From NCBI GenBank assembly GCA_937988705.1, contig CALKIA010000509.1, positions 1 to 18,019 on the forward strand: DNA of 18,019 nucleotides. Direction: 5' to 3'. Below the pieces are notes generated by a model. It was not told the DNA's origin, ran no database searches, and saw nothing but the letters and a program-made list of their open reading frames with translations. Position 1 is the first letter of the stretch; each line of letters begins with the position of its first letter. Of this stretch, positions 8,191 to 14,087 are shown one piece after another. The stretch comes from an uncultured Chloroflexota bacterium (GTDB lineage Bacteria > Chloroflexota > Anaerolineae > Aggregatilineales > Phototrophicaceae). The position numbers and the translations under genes were made by a program.

Positions 8191-8218
8191 ATCATAGTCA
8201 TCGGCTACAAGCTGTCAA
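8191..8218 (-). promoter_or_regulatory. promoter of the GH32 gene
   Basis: On the minus strand a perfect TTGACA (-35, plus 8213-8218) is followed after 16 bp by TATGAT (-10, plus 8191-8196). Transcription would start near 8184, about 40 nt before the chosen start codon. The -35 overlaps the T-run TTTTTGACA that follows the GH2 hairpins, so terminator and promoter are fused. Confidence 0.75.
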
Positions 8219-8261
8219 AAAGTGAGCGTGCCGGGAAGGGCGACCTCACGGCGCCTTTCCC
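8217..8261 (-). terminator. probable terminator of the GH2 gene
   Basis: After the GH2 stop the minus strand carries a 10-bp hairpin (8252-8261 with 8233-8242, one mismatch, GGGAAAGGCG against CGCCCTTCCC). A second pairing, GTGAG/CTCAC (8245-8249 with 8222-8226), is followed directly by a run of five T. The two overlap, so only one can form at a time. Placement directly after the stop and the T-run support termination. Confidence 0.5.
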
Positions 8262-8276
8262 AGCTATTCGAGTCAA

Positions 8277-10097
8277 TCAGTCCATCAGTTCAATAGCCGC
8301 CGGACGCTGCTGCGCCAAACGGATGCATTCCATGTCGAACTTGGTCGAGCGGTCGAAGCGATAGATGCCGTTCTGCTCCTGATACACGTCGGTGAGCTGT
8401 GTGTAGCAGTAGCCAAACATGTTGACATCGTTGAGCAGCGCGGCGCACAGGCGATCAAAGCGATCATAGAATTCGTCCAGCGTAGTTGGGCGACTACCAT
8501 AGCCCCACGAGACTTCGCCCGGCTTGACATCAGGATTCCACCAGATGCCGCCGAACTCGCTGACGAAATACGGCTGTCCCTTGTAGGGCAACGACCACGT
8601 CGGGTTGCGCACCATTTGTGAGGGGATTCCCCAGTCGCCAAAATGGTTGATGAACGGTTTGCCCTCGGCCAACCCGGCATGTCGCTTGGCAAATTCGGTG
8701 GGGTCTTGCGTGTAATCGTGGCTGTCGTAGATGTCGGCATTTGCGACGCGGTGGGAGTAACCCGACGTATCCAGCACGGGGCGCGTGGTATCCATCGCCT
8801 TCGTCGCCAGATACATGCCCTGCGTCACCACGTCCAACTGCGTGATGTGGTCGGTGATCGACTGCCACGTTTCGTTGAGCGGACACCAGCCGATAATCGC
8901 CGGATGCGAGTAGTCGCGTTCCAACACTTCCAGCCACTCGGTGATGTAGGCCGCAGTCGGCGTCTGATGTTCGCCATCGAGCGGGCCGTTGTGACTACAG
9001 CCCCAGTCACCAAATTCCCCCCACACGAGATACCCCATGCGATCCGCGTGATACAGGAAGCGTTCTTCAAACACCTTCTGATGCAGCCGCGCACCGTTGA
9101 AGCCCGCCGCCATGCTCAATTCGATGTCGCAGCGCAGCGCCTCATCGGAGGGCGCGGTCATGATGCCATCGGCATAGTAGCCCTGATCAAGCACCAGCCG
9201 CTGGAAAATCGTCTTGCCATTGATCTTGACCGCCTTGCCGACGATCGCGACACTGCGCAGCCCGGCGTAGCTCTGCGCCGCATCGACAACGTTACCCTGC
9301 TCGTCAATCAGGCTGATGTCGAGGTCGTACAAATGGGGATCGCCCACCGTCCACAGGCGTTTGCGTTCAGCCGGGATCGGCAGGTCGAGGCGTGGAGAGA
9401 GATCGTATTCTGCCGACGTTTCCGCTGTGACGACCACGCCCGTCGCATCCTTGAGCACGGCGCGCAGCCGAAGACCGGGGCGGTTATTGGTGATCGGTTG
9501 TTCCAGCCGAATAGTGCTGTTGGCGACATCTGGCGTGATGCGTGGACGACGCAGCGCGACCTTCGGGACAGGCTCCAGCCACACGGTCTGCCAGATGCCG
9601 GTCGTGCGCACATAAATCGCACCTTCCGGGCCGTAATCCCGCGCTTGCTTACCCCGTGGCTGGGGCGCGGAACGGGCATCACGCGCGCGTACCACCAGTG
9701 TAACCGTCTCACCCGCGGACGCCACACCGTCGAGATCAACAGTGAACGAAGCGAAACCGCCGCGATGCCGCCCGACTTCCTGCCCATTTACCCAAACGGT
9801 CGCATCATAGTCAACCGCTTGAAAGTGCAGCAGGACGCGCTTCTCCGCCCATGTCTGGGGGATCGTCACCGTACGCCGATACCAAACGGCGTGATAGTAA
9901 TCGAGATTATTAACGCCCGACAGCGGCGATTCCGGGCAGAACGGTACGGTAATGCGATCTTTCAATTCACGGCTCAACAGACCGCGTTCCAGACCGCTGT
10001 CACCCTGATCGGCTTCAAACTGCCATTCGCCGTTAAGACATAACCAATCCGCGCGCACGAACTGCGGGCGCGGGTATTCACTCCGAGGGAGCGTCAT
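8277..10097 (-). CDS. GH2 family beta-glycosidase
   Basis: This 606-residue, probably cytoplasmic enzyme (no signal peptide) retains beta-glycosides by the GH2 mechanism. Its layout is the usual one: N-terminal sugar-binding jelly roll (~15-180, 'LNGEWQFEAD', 'VWVNGQEVGRHRGGFASF'), an immunoglobulin-like domain (~182-285), and a TIM barrel. The acid/base is Glu409 in 'GWCPLNETW' and the nucleophile Glu514 in 'PYFVSEFGGIWW'. The stretch 'LDQGYYADGIMTAPSDEAL' to 'GARLHQKVFEERFLYHADRMGYLVWGE' is typical of a GH2 group often labelled beta-glucuronidase- or beta-galactosidase-like, and the substrate cannot be read from these motifs. The start at ATG 10097 is backed by AGAGG about 8 nt upstream. 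I see no clear promoter in the 300 bp before it. A probable terminator and a separate promoter divide it from GH32 downstream. Confidence 0.93.
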   Translation of the reverse strand: MTLPRSEYPRPQFVRADWLCLNGEWQFEADQGDSGLERGLLSRELKDRITVPFCPESPLSGVNNLDYYHAVWYRRTVTIPQTWAEKRVLLHFQAVDYDATVWVNGQEVGRHRGGFASFTVDLDGVASAGETVTLVVRARDARSAPQPRGKQARDYGPEGAIYVRTTGIWQTVWLEPVPKVALRRPRITPDVANSTIRLEQPITNNRPGLRLRAVLKDATGVVVTAETSAEYDLSPRLDLPIPAERKRLWTVGDPHLYDLDISLIDEQGNVVDAAQSYAGLRSVAIVGKAVKINGKTIFQRLVLDQGYYADGIMTAPSDEALRCDIELSMAAGFNGARLHQKVFEERFLYHADRMGYLVWGEFGDWGCSHNGPLDGEHQTPTAAYITEWLEVLERDYSHPAIIGWCPLNETWQSITDHITQLDVVTQGMYLATKAMDTTRPVLDTSGYSHRVANADIYDSHDYTQDPTEFAKRHAGLAEGKPFINHFGDWGIPSQMVRNPTWSLPYKGQPYFVSEFGGIWWNPDVKPGEVSWGYGSRPTTLDEFYDRFDRLCAALLNDVNMFGYCYTQLTDVYQEQNGIYRFDRSTKFDMECIRLAQQRPAAIELMD

Positions 10098-10371
10098 CGA
10101 GGTACCTCTGCAAACGTCTATGTGTAGATAAAGTTAGGGCAGGTACAAGCATGATTGTCCACGCCAGTGAAAAAGCGGCTTCGGCTGCCAGCAAACGGTC
10201 GTCAGCCCCAGTATGTGTGTGGTTGTAGAGTTTGAGTTGGTCTAGCAAAGAAGTTAGGACACAACACAGTTTGTCTATGATGTTAACAGTCTCCAGGGGT
10301 GTCCACAACTTGTCGGTCTCACATGGCTCGGTGTAGTGGTCTATAGCCAATCCGCAGACGCCCGCCAGCAC
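10078..10371 (-). CDS. doubtful small ORF in AT-richer gap
   Basis: A 97-codon frame starts at a GTG and ends inside the first codons of the GH2 gene. I do not recognise it. The product has a hydrophobic helix-like stretch ('LLAAEAAFSLAWTIMLVPAL') and an acidic/aromatic N-terminal half, and it does not have the Arg/Pro-rich look of antisense frames here. Its codon use (ATA, CTA, TTA, AGA, AGG) is unlike its neighbours, GGAG lies only about 2 nt before the GTG, and the overlap with GH2 is awkward. It may be a remnant of a transferred gene or chance. If it is not a gene, the interval 10098-10392 holds nothing I can name. Confidence 0.2.
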   Translation of the reverse strand: MLAGVCGLAIDHYTEPCETDKLWTPLETVNIIDKLCCVLTSLLDQLKLYNHTHTGADDRLLAAEAAFSLAWTIMLVPALTLSTHRRLQRYLDDAPSE

Positions 10372-10395
10372 TCTCCGCTACATGACAAATACGAC

Positions 10396-10424
10396 TTGAC
10401 AAGTCATCTAATCAACGTTATTGT
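10396..10424 (+). promoter_or_regulatory. promoter of the SAM riboswitch-cysteine desulfurase transcript
   Basis: A perfect TTGACA (10396-10401) and TATTGT (10419-10424) are spaced by 17 bp. Transcription would start near 10431, exactly where the riboswitch begins. Two dyads cover the promoter: GACTTG-A-CAAGTC (10393-10405) over the -35, and ATCAAC-6-GTTGAT (10411-10428) over the -10. Confidence 0.75.
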
Positions 10425-10430
10425 TGATCC

Positions 10431-10520
10431 TATGCATCAAGAGCGGCTCCGCTCAATCGGAGTCCGGCAACCTCGGCTATTTGTGCCCAAGGTGCCCTTC
10501 CACTCGTTGTGGAGATGTGG
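10431..10520 (+). ncRNA. SAM riboswitch aptamer (SAM-I/SAM-IV clan)
   Basis: The conserved core of SAM-I-type riboswitches is present in order. It comprises 'GCATCAAGAG' (10434-10443, P1 5' strand and AAGAG), a P2 hairpin CGG-CTCCG/CGGAG-CCG, 'GGCAACC' (10466-10472), a P3 formed by CCT..GGC/GCC..AGG, 'AAGGTGC' (10489-10495), a P4 hairpin CCAC-TCGTT-GTGG (10500-10512), and the closing 'GATG' (10514-10517) that pairs with CATC of P1. P2 is a plain hairpin without the usual SAM-I kink-turn sequences, while P4 is SAM-I-like; this mix suggests a SAM-I/IV variant. It would sense S-adenosylmethionine and lies between a promoter and a terminator upstream of the cysteine desulfurase gene. Subclass assignment is tentative; membership of the clan is strong. 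Confidence 0.87.
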
Positions 10521-10557
10521 TCGCACACCCCTGTGCTGCGGCAACAACCAGACAGTG

Positions 10558-10607
10558 GACTCTTTTACCCGCTTGATGCCGCGGGTTTTTTGTTTCTTAA
10601 AGGAGTC
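10558..10607 (+). terminator. riboswitch expression platform: intrinsic terminator nested in an RBS-sequestering stem
   Basis: An inner hairpin ACCCGC/GCGGGT (10567-10572 with 10581-10586) runs into TTTTTTGTTT, a standard intrinsic terminator. Around it, 10558-10567 (GACTCTTTTA) pairs over ten consecutive positions, one of them U-G, with 10598-10607 (TAAAGGAGTC), which contains the Shine-Dalgarno AAAGGAG of the cysteine desulfurase gene. The same element could therefore stop transcription or hide the ribosome site. It lies about 40 nt after the aptamer, as expected for an OFF-type SAM switch. Confidence 0.75.
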
Positions 10608-10613
10608 TCGACC

Positions 10614-11780
10614 ATGATTTACCTCGACCATTCCGCGACTACGCCCACCGATCCGCGCGTTGTTGACGCCATCCTGCCCTACTTCACACAGCAATTTGGC
10701 AATCCCTCGTCAACGCACAGCATCGGGCGCACGGCCGAACAGGCTTTGACCGCCGCGCGCGCAACCGTCGCCCGTCTGCTCAACTGTCAGCCCAGCGAAA
10801 TTGTCTTCACCAGCGGTGGCTCCGAGAGCGACAACATCGCGGTACGCGGTGCCGCATGGGCGCGCCGTGCGACCGGAACGCATCTTGTCACCACCCCAAT
10901 TGAACATGGCGCGGTGCTGAAGACCGTCCAACAGTTGGCGGATCAGCAGGGTTTCCAGCGCACGTTGATTGAAGTTGATCGCTTCGGCACTGTCTCCCCT
11001 GAAGCGTTCCAGCGCGCCCTGCGCCCCGACACCACCTTCGCCAGCGTGATGTACGCCAACAACGAAATCGGTACGGTGCAACCCATCGCCGAACTTGCGA
11101 CTATCGCCCGGGAACGTGGCATCGTCTTCCACACCGACGCGGTGCAAGCGGCTGGACAGCAGCCCATTGATGTGCAGGCGCTCGGCGTGGACCTGCTCAG
11201 CCTGTCGGCGCACAAGTTCTACGGCCCCAAGGGTATCGGCGTGCTGTACGTGCGTGATGGCGTCGATCTGAGTACCAGTCAGACGGGCGGCGGGCAGGAA
11301 TTCGGTCTGCGTGCGGGCACGCAAAACGTCGCCTTGATTGTCGGGCTGGCGAAGGCGCTTGAATTGGCCTATGCCGACTTCGAAGCGCGCTGCGCCCATT
11401 TCGCCCGACTGCGCAACCGCCTGATCGACGGGGTGTTGAGCTATGTGCCGGGCGCCCATCTCAGCGGACACCCGGAAAATCGCCTGTGCACGCATGCCAG
11501 CTTCGTATTTGACCACCTACCCGGTGGCGTGCTGGTCGGCGATCTCGACCGCGCAGGCATCTGCGCGAGCAGCGCCTCGGCCTGCAAAGCGGGCAGTTCG
11601 GCACCGTCCGGCGTGCTGACCGCCCTCGGCTACCCTGCTGATTTGGCGTCCGCAAGTCTGCGCCTCACCGTTGGGTTGCACACCACTGATGCCGAAATCG
11701 ACTTCGCCGTGACAACGCTGGCAGAGTTGGTGCAGAACCTGCAAACCCCCGCGCCGCAAGCGGAACTGACACACGCGTAA
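10614..11780 (+). CDS. cysteine desulfurase (NifS/IscS-like class V aminotransferase)
   Basis: This 388-residue PLP enzyme takes sulfur from L-cysteine as an enzyme persulfide for Fe-S clusters, thiolation or other sulfur transfer. Motifs: 'YLDHSATTPTDPRV' at the N terminus, His98 in 'TPIEHGAVL', 'YANNEIGTVQPI' (148-159), 'HTDAVQAAGQ' (173-182), the PLP lysine Lys201 in 'SLSAHKFYGPKGIG', 'QEFGLRAGTQN' (228-238), and the persulfide Cys324 in 'SSASACKAGS'. The Lys after that Cys replaces the more common Thr/Ser. The ATG at 10614 is set by AAAGGAG 8 nt upstream and by homology. The gene stands alone, with no iscU, suf or thiI nearby. Its leader carries a SAM riboswitch, so it is probably tuned to methionine/SAM status, which points to a role in sulfur amino acid metabolism as much as Fe-S assembly (inference). 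Confidence 0.93.
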   Translation: MIYLDHSATTPTDPRVVDAILPYFTQQFGNPSSTHSIGRTAEQALTAARATVARLLNCQPSEIVFTSGGSESDNIAVRGAAWARRATGTHLVTTPIEHGAVLKTVQQLADQQGFQRTLIEVDRFGTVSPEAFQRALRPDTTFASVMYANNEIGTVQPIAELATIARERGIVFHTDAVQAAGQQPIDVQALGVDLLSLSAHKFYGPKGIGVLYVRDGVDLSTSQTGGGQEFGLRAGTQNVALIVGLAKALELAYADFEARCAHFARLRNRLIDGVLSYVPGAHLSGHPENRLCTHASFVFDHLPGGVLVGDLDRAGICASSASACKAGSSAPSGVLTALGYPADLASASLRLTVGLHTTDAEIDFAVTTLAELVQNLQTPAPQAELTHA

Positions 11781-11801
11781 ATCCCTCAACAGCCGGAATC
11801 A

Positions 11802-11830
11802 AAAACGCTCACCAGATTGGTGAGCGTTTT
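11802..11830. terminator. bidirectional intrinsic terminator
   Basis: Perfect 13-bp arms AAAACGCTCACCA (11802-11814) and TGGTGAGCGTTTT (11818-11830) flank a 3-nt loop, with T-rich sequence on both strands. It ends the cysteine desulfurase transcript and can also end the convergent helicase transcript. Confidence 0.9.
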
Positions 11831-11836
11831 GTTTGT

Positions 11837-11904
11837 TATCGGTAGGGGCGCACCTGTGTGTGCGCCCACAGACGGGCAGACACACAGGTCTGCCCCTACC
11901 GGTA
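11837..11904. repeat. hairpin-type dispersed repeat (palindromic intergenic element)
   Basis: The element opens with GGTAGGGGC (11841-11849) and closes with GCCCCTACC (11892-11900). Inside are ACCTGTGTG/CACACAGGT (11852-11860 with 11881-11889) and an inner GCCC/GGGC pair, so the whole folds back on itself. Flanking bases extend the symmetry to about 11837-11904. It lies 8 bp from the helicase stop. The outer sequence resembles small palindromic repeats scattered in intergenic DNA of some Chloroflexota and cyanobacteria (from memory). Confidence 0.75.
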
Positions 11905-11911
11905 ACCTACT

Positions 11912-13315
11912 TTAGTCGAACGAACCGCTGTTACGCGACTGGCCGCTGCGCTGCTGTGAGCGCGACTGGCTGCTGCCACTCGAGCCGTTGCGCATCGAAC
12001 CGCTGTTGCCGCTCGAACCGCTGCGACCAGAGCCGCCGCTATTCGAACCATTGCGCGACGATCCGCTGCTGTTGTTCGAACCGCTGCGACTGGAGCCGTT
12101 GCGATTTTGCGGAGCATTCCGCCGCTGTTGATTCCCCTGCGGCTGCGGGCGCTTGGGCTGCGCTGCGGGCGCGGACACCACCGTCGACGCCCACGGGTGA
12201 TCAGTCACGACGGGGACACGCAAACGGATCAGCTTTTCCACATCGCGCAGGAATTCGCGTTCTTCGTAATCACAGAACGAGTACGCCACACCCGATGCCC
12301 CCGCGCGCGCCGTGCGACCGATGCGGTGCACATAGCTTTCGGGAATGTTGGGCAGGTCGTAGTTGATGACGTGCGTCACGTCGTCTACATCGATGCCGCG
12401 CGCGGCGATATCGGTCGCCACCAGCACGCGCGTCCGACCCGTCTTGAAGTTCTCCAACGCGCGTTCGCGGGCACTCTGCGACTTGTTGCCGTGAATGGCT
12501 TCCGCTTGAATGGACGAGCGCTCCAACTGCTGCACGAGCTTGTTTGCGCCGTGCTTGGTCCGTGTGAAAACCAACACACGGCGGATCGACTTGTCGGTCA
12601 GCAGATGTTCCAGCAGTGCGCGCTTGTCGTTCTTCTCGACAAAGTACACCGACTGCGTGATTTTTTCGACGGTGGTCGCCTGCGGCGTCACTTCCACACG
12701 CACGGGATCGATCAGAATGCGATCCGCCAGATCCTGAATATCGGCGGGCATGGTCGCAGAGAACAGCAGCGTCTGGCGTTTGGTAGGCACATCCTGAATG
12801 ATCTTGCGCACGTCGTGAATGAAGCCCATGTCAAGCATGCGATCGGCCTCGTCCAGCACGAAAATCTCGATGGTGTTCAGGCGAATGAGCCCCTGCCCCA
12901 TCAGATCGAGCAGGCGTCCCGGTGTCGCGACGAGAATATCTACGCCGCGCCGCAGCGCCTGCACCTGAGGCTGCTGCCCCACGCCGCCAAAAACTACCGT
13001 GTGTTTCAACGGCAAATTACGCCCGTAAGCCGCAAAACTGTCCCCGATCTGGGTGGCGAGTTCACGGGTGGGCGACAAAATCAAAGCACGGATCGTCCCA
13101 GCGGGTCGCGTCGACTGCTTGGCAGTCAAACGCTGCAAAATCGGCAGCGCGAACGCGGCCGTCTTGCCTGTCCCGGTCTGTGCGCAGCCGACAACGTCTT
13201 TGCCGCTGAGGATGTGCGGAATAGCCTGCACCTGAATCGGGGTAGGCTCAGCGTATCCTTCGGCAACGACAGCGCGCAGCAAAGGATCGATCAGATTCAA
13301 TTCGTTAAATTTCAT
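11912..13315 (-). CDS. DEAD-box ATP-dependent RNA helicase (RhlE-like) with Ser/Gly/Asn/Arg-rich tail
   Basis: This 467-residue RNA helicase unwinds RNA using ATP; bacterial relatives act in ribosome assembly, RNA decay and cold adaptation. All motifs are present: Q motif 'GYAEPTPIQVQAIP' (20-33), Walker A 'AQTGTGKT' (45-52), 'SPTRELA' (81-87), 'TPGRLLD' (131-137), 'VLDEADRML' (153-161), 'SAT' (186-188), 'LVFTRTKHGANKL' (248-260), 'ARGIDV' (305-310) and 'HRIGRTARAG' (330-339). From about 397 to the end the chain is low-complexity (RNGSS, SGSN, GSSG, SRSQQ), probably disordered and RNA-binding; its DNA is a run of imperfect short repeats. The ATG at 13315 has GAGG about 5 nt upstream and fits the family start; upstream codons to 13426 run through the promoter and are not coding. 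Convergent with the cysteine desulfurase gene. Confidence 0.95.
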   Translation of the reverse strand: MKFNELNLIDPLLRAVVAEGYAEPTPIQVQAIPHILSGKDVVGCAQTGTGKTAAFALPILQRLTAKQSTRPAGTIRALILSPTRELATQIGDSFAAYGRNLPLKHTVVFGGVGQQPQVQALRRGVDILVATPGRLLDLMGQGLIRLNTIEIFVLDEADRMLDMGFIHDVRKIIQDVPTKRQTLLFSATMPADIQDLADRILIDPVRVEVTPQATTVEKITQSVYFVEKNDKRALLEHLLTDKSIRRVLVFTRTKHGANKLVQQLERSSIQAEAIHGNKSQSARERALENFKTGRTRVLVATDIAARGIDVDDVTHVINYDLPNIPESYVHRIGRTARAGASGVAYSFCDYEEREFLRDVEKLIRLRVPVVTDHPWASTVVSAPAAQPKRPQPQGNQQRRNAPQNRNGSSRSGSNNSSGSSRNGSNSGGSGRSGSSGNSGSMRNGSSGSSQSRSQQRSGQSRNSGSFD

Positions 13316-13403
13316 GTAACCTCGAGAATACGAATTCCCAGATTGGTATCCAACAAGAGTGAAAGCCGTAGTGATTCTGGAAGGAATAGACTGGGGATAC
13401 AAA

Positions 13404-13412
13404 ATTATAGCA
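13404..13412 (-). promoter_or_regulatory. extended -10 promoter of the DEAD-box helicase gene
   Basis: The minus strand reads TGCTATAAT, an extended -10 identical to that of the dha operon (shared 10-mer GTGCTATAAT). No convincing -35 is present. Transcription would start near 13397, giving an 80-nt leader. Between this site and the next gene at 13590 I see no further gene and only weak promoter-like sequence on the plus strand (CATAAT near 13537). Confidence 0.55.
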
Positions 13413-13589
13413 CAGAGATACCTCAATTATCCAGCGTCAGTGTGGCCAGCTTCGCGAGCGGCCCAGTGATGCGGCCTCTGCCTTAGAATTTGCTGTGCAT
13501 GTCCGCGCAATGGGCTGGGTCGTGGCATTGCAATCGGCATAATGATCCACAAACCGAATCATCAGTCAATATTCACAGGGAGGTGCGCC

Positions 13590-14057
13590 ATGACCCCACA
13601 TGCGGGACGTCAAACGTTCGTCCGCGCCGGAATCGTCTTCGGGCTCGGAATCGGCGGTTTCTTCGATGGCATTGTGCTGCATCAGATCTTGCAGTGGCAT
13701 CATCTATTAAGCGATGCCGGCTACCCGCCCACAACGCTCGAAAACCTTCAGATCAACACACTCGCTGATGGTCTCTTCCACGCCGTGACGTGGGCGCTTA
13801 CGCTGATCGGGTTGTTCCTGTTCTGGCGAGCGTACCAACGCGGCCAGACGGTGCGTTCGGTCAGCACGCTCCTCGGCAGCATTCTGATCGGCTGGGGTCT
13901 CTTCAATCTTGTCGAAGGCCTCATCGATCACCATCTCCTGCAGATTCACCACGTCCGCTCCGGCCCAGATCAAGCCTTATGGGACATCGGCTTCCTGATT
14001 TGGGGTGCGCTGATGCTGGGGATCGGCTTCGCGCTCGCACGGCGCGAAGCCGCTTGA
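13590..14057 (+). CDS. DUF2243 family integral membrane protein
   Basis: This 155-residue protein has about four hydrophobic segments: 'AGIVFGLGIGGFFDGIVL', 'ADGLFHAVTWALTLIGLFLFW', 'STLLGSILIGWGLFNLVEGL' and 'IGFLIWGALMLGIGFALA'. Conserved features of DUF2243 are visible: 'GFFDGIVLHQILQWHHLLS', 'NTLADGLFHA' and 'GLFNLVEGLIDHHLLQIHHVR'. The many histidines at membrane edges (HQ, WHH, FHA, DHH, HHVR) suggest metal or heme binding, which is inference; the family has no settled function that I know. The start at 13590 follows AGGGAGG by 6 nt. The next gene begins 30 nt downstream but has its own promoter, whose -35 overlaps this stop codon. Confidence 0.88.
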   Translation: MTPHAGRQTFVRAGIVFGLGIGGFFDGIVLHQILQWHHLLSDAGYPPTTLENLQINTLADGLFHAVTWALTLIGLFLFWRAYQRGQTVRSVSTLLGSILIGWGLFNLVEGLIDHHLLQIHHVRSGPDQALWDIGFLIWGALMLGIGFALARREAA

Positions 14058-14081
14058 CGTGATCCATGCCCCGGTTATACT
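14054..14081 (+). promoter_or_regulatory. promoter giving a leaderless MBL-hydrolase mRNA
   Basis: TTGACG (14054-14059) and TATACT (14076-14081) are spaced by 16 bp. Normal initiation 6-7 nt after the -10 falls on the ATG at 14088, and no Shine-Dalgarno is present before that ATG. The -35 overlaps the TGA stop of the DUF2243 gene (14055-14057). Confidence 0.75.
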
Positions 14082-14087
14082 ACGCGC

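Noticed and set aside
8643..10043. 466-codon plus-strand frame opposite GH2
   Set aside because: No known motifs; GH2 acid/base and nucleophile motifs are on the other strand.
10130..10330. tRNA or other structured RNA in the gap upstream of GH2
   Set aside because: No T-loop consensus or cloverleaf arms could be found.
10500..10600. T-box leader for the cysteine desulfurase gene
   Set aside because: No T-box consensus (TGGNACCGCG) is present, whereas the SAM aptamer core is present in full order.
10336..10617. 93-codon plus-strand frame over the riboswitch
   Set aside because: It coincides with the structured aptamer and terminator and has no ribosome site; not a leader peptide.
11930..12130. 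Tandem repeat or CRISPR-like array
   Set aside because: The short imperfect repeats are in frame and encode the low-complexity tail of the helicase; there are no constant repeats with unique spacers.
12107..13486. 459-codon plus-strand frame opposite the RNA helicase
   Set aside because: Helicase motifs are complete on the minus strand; this frame runs through the helicase promoter.
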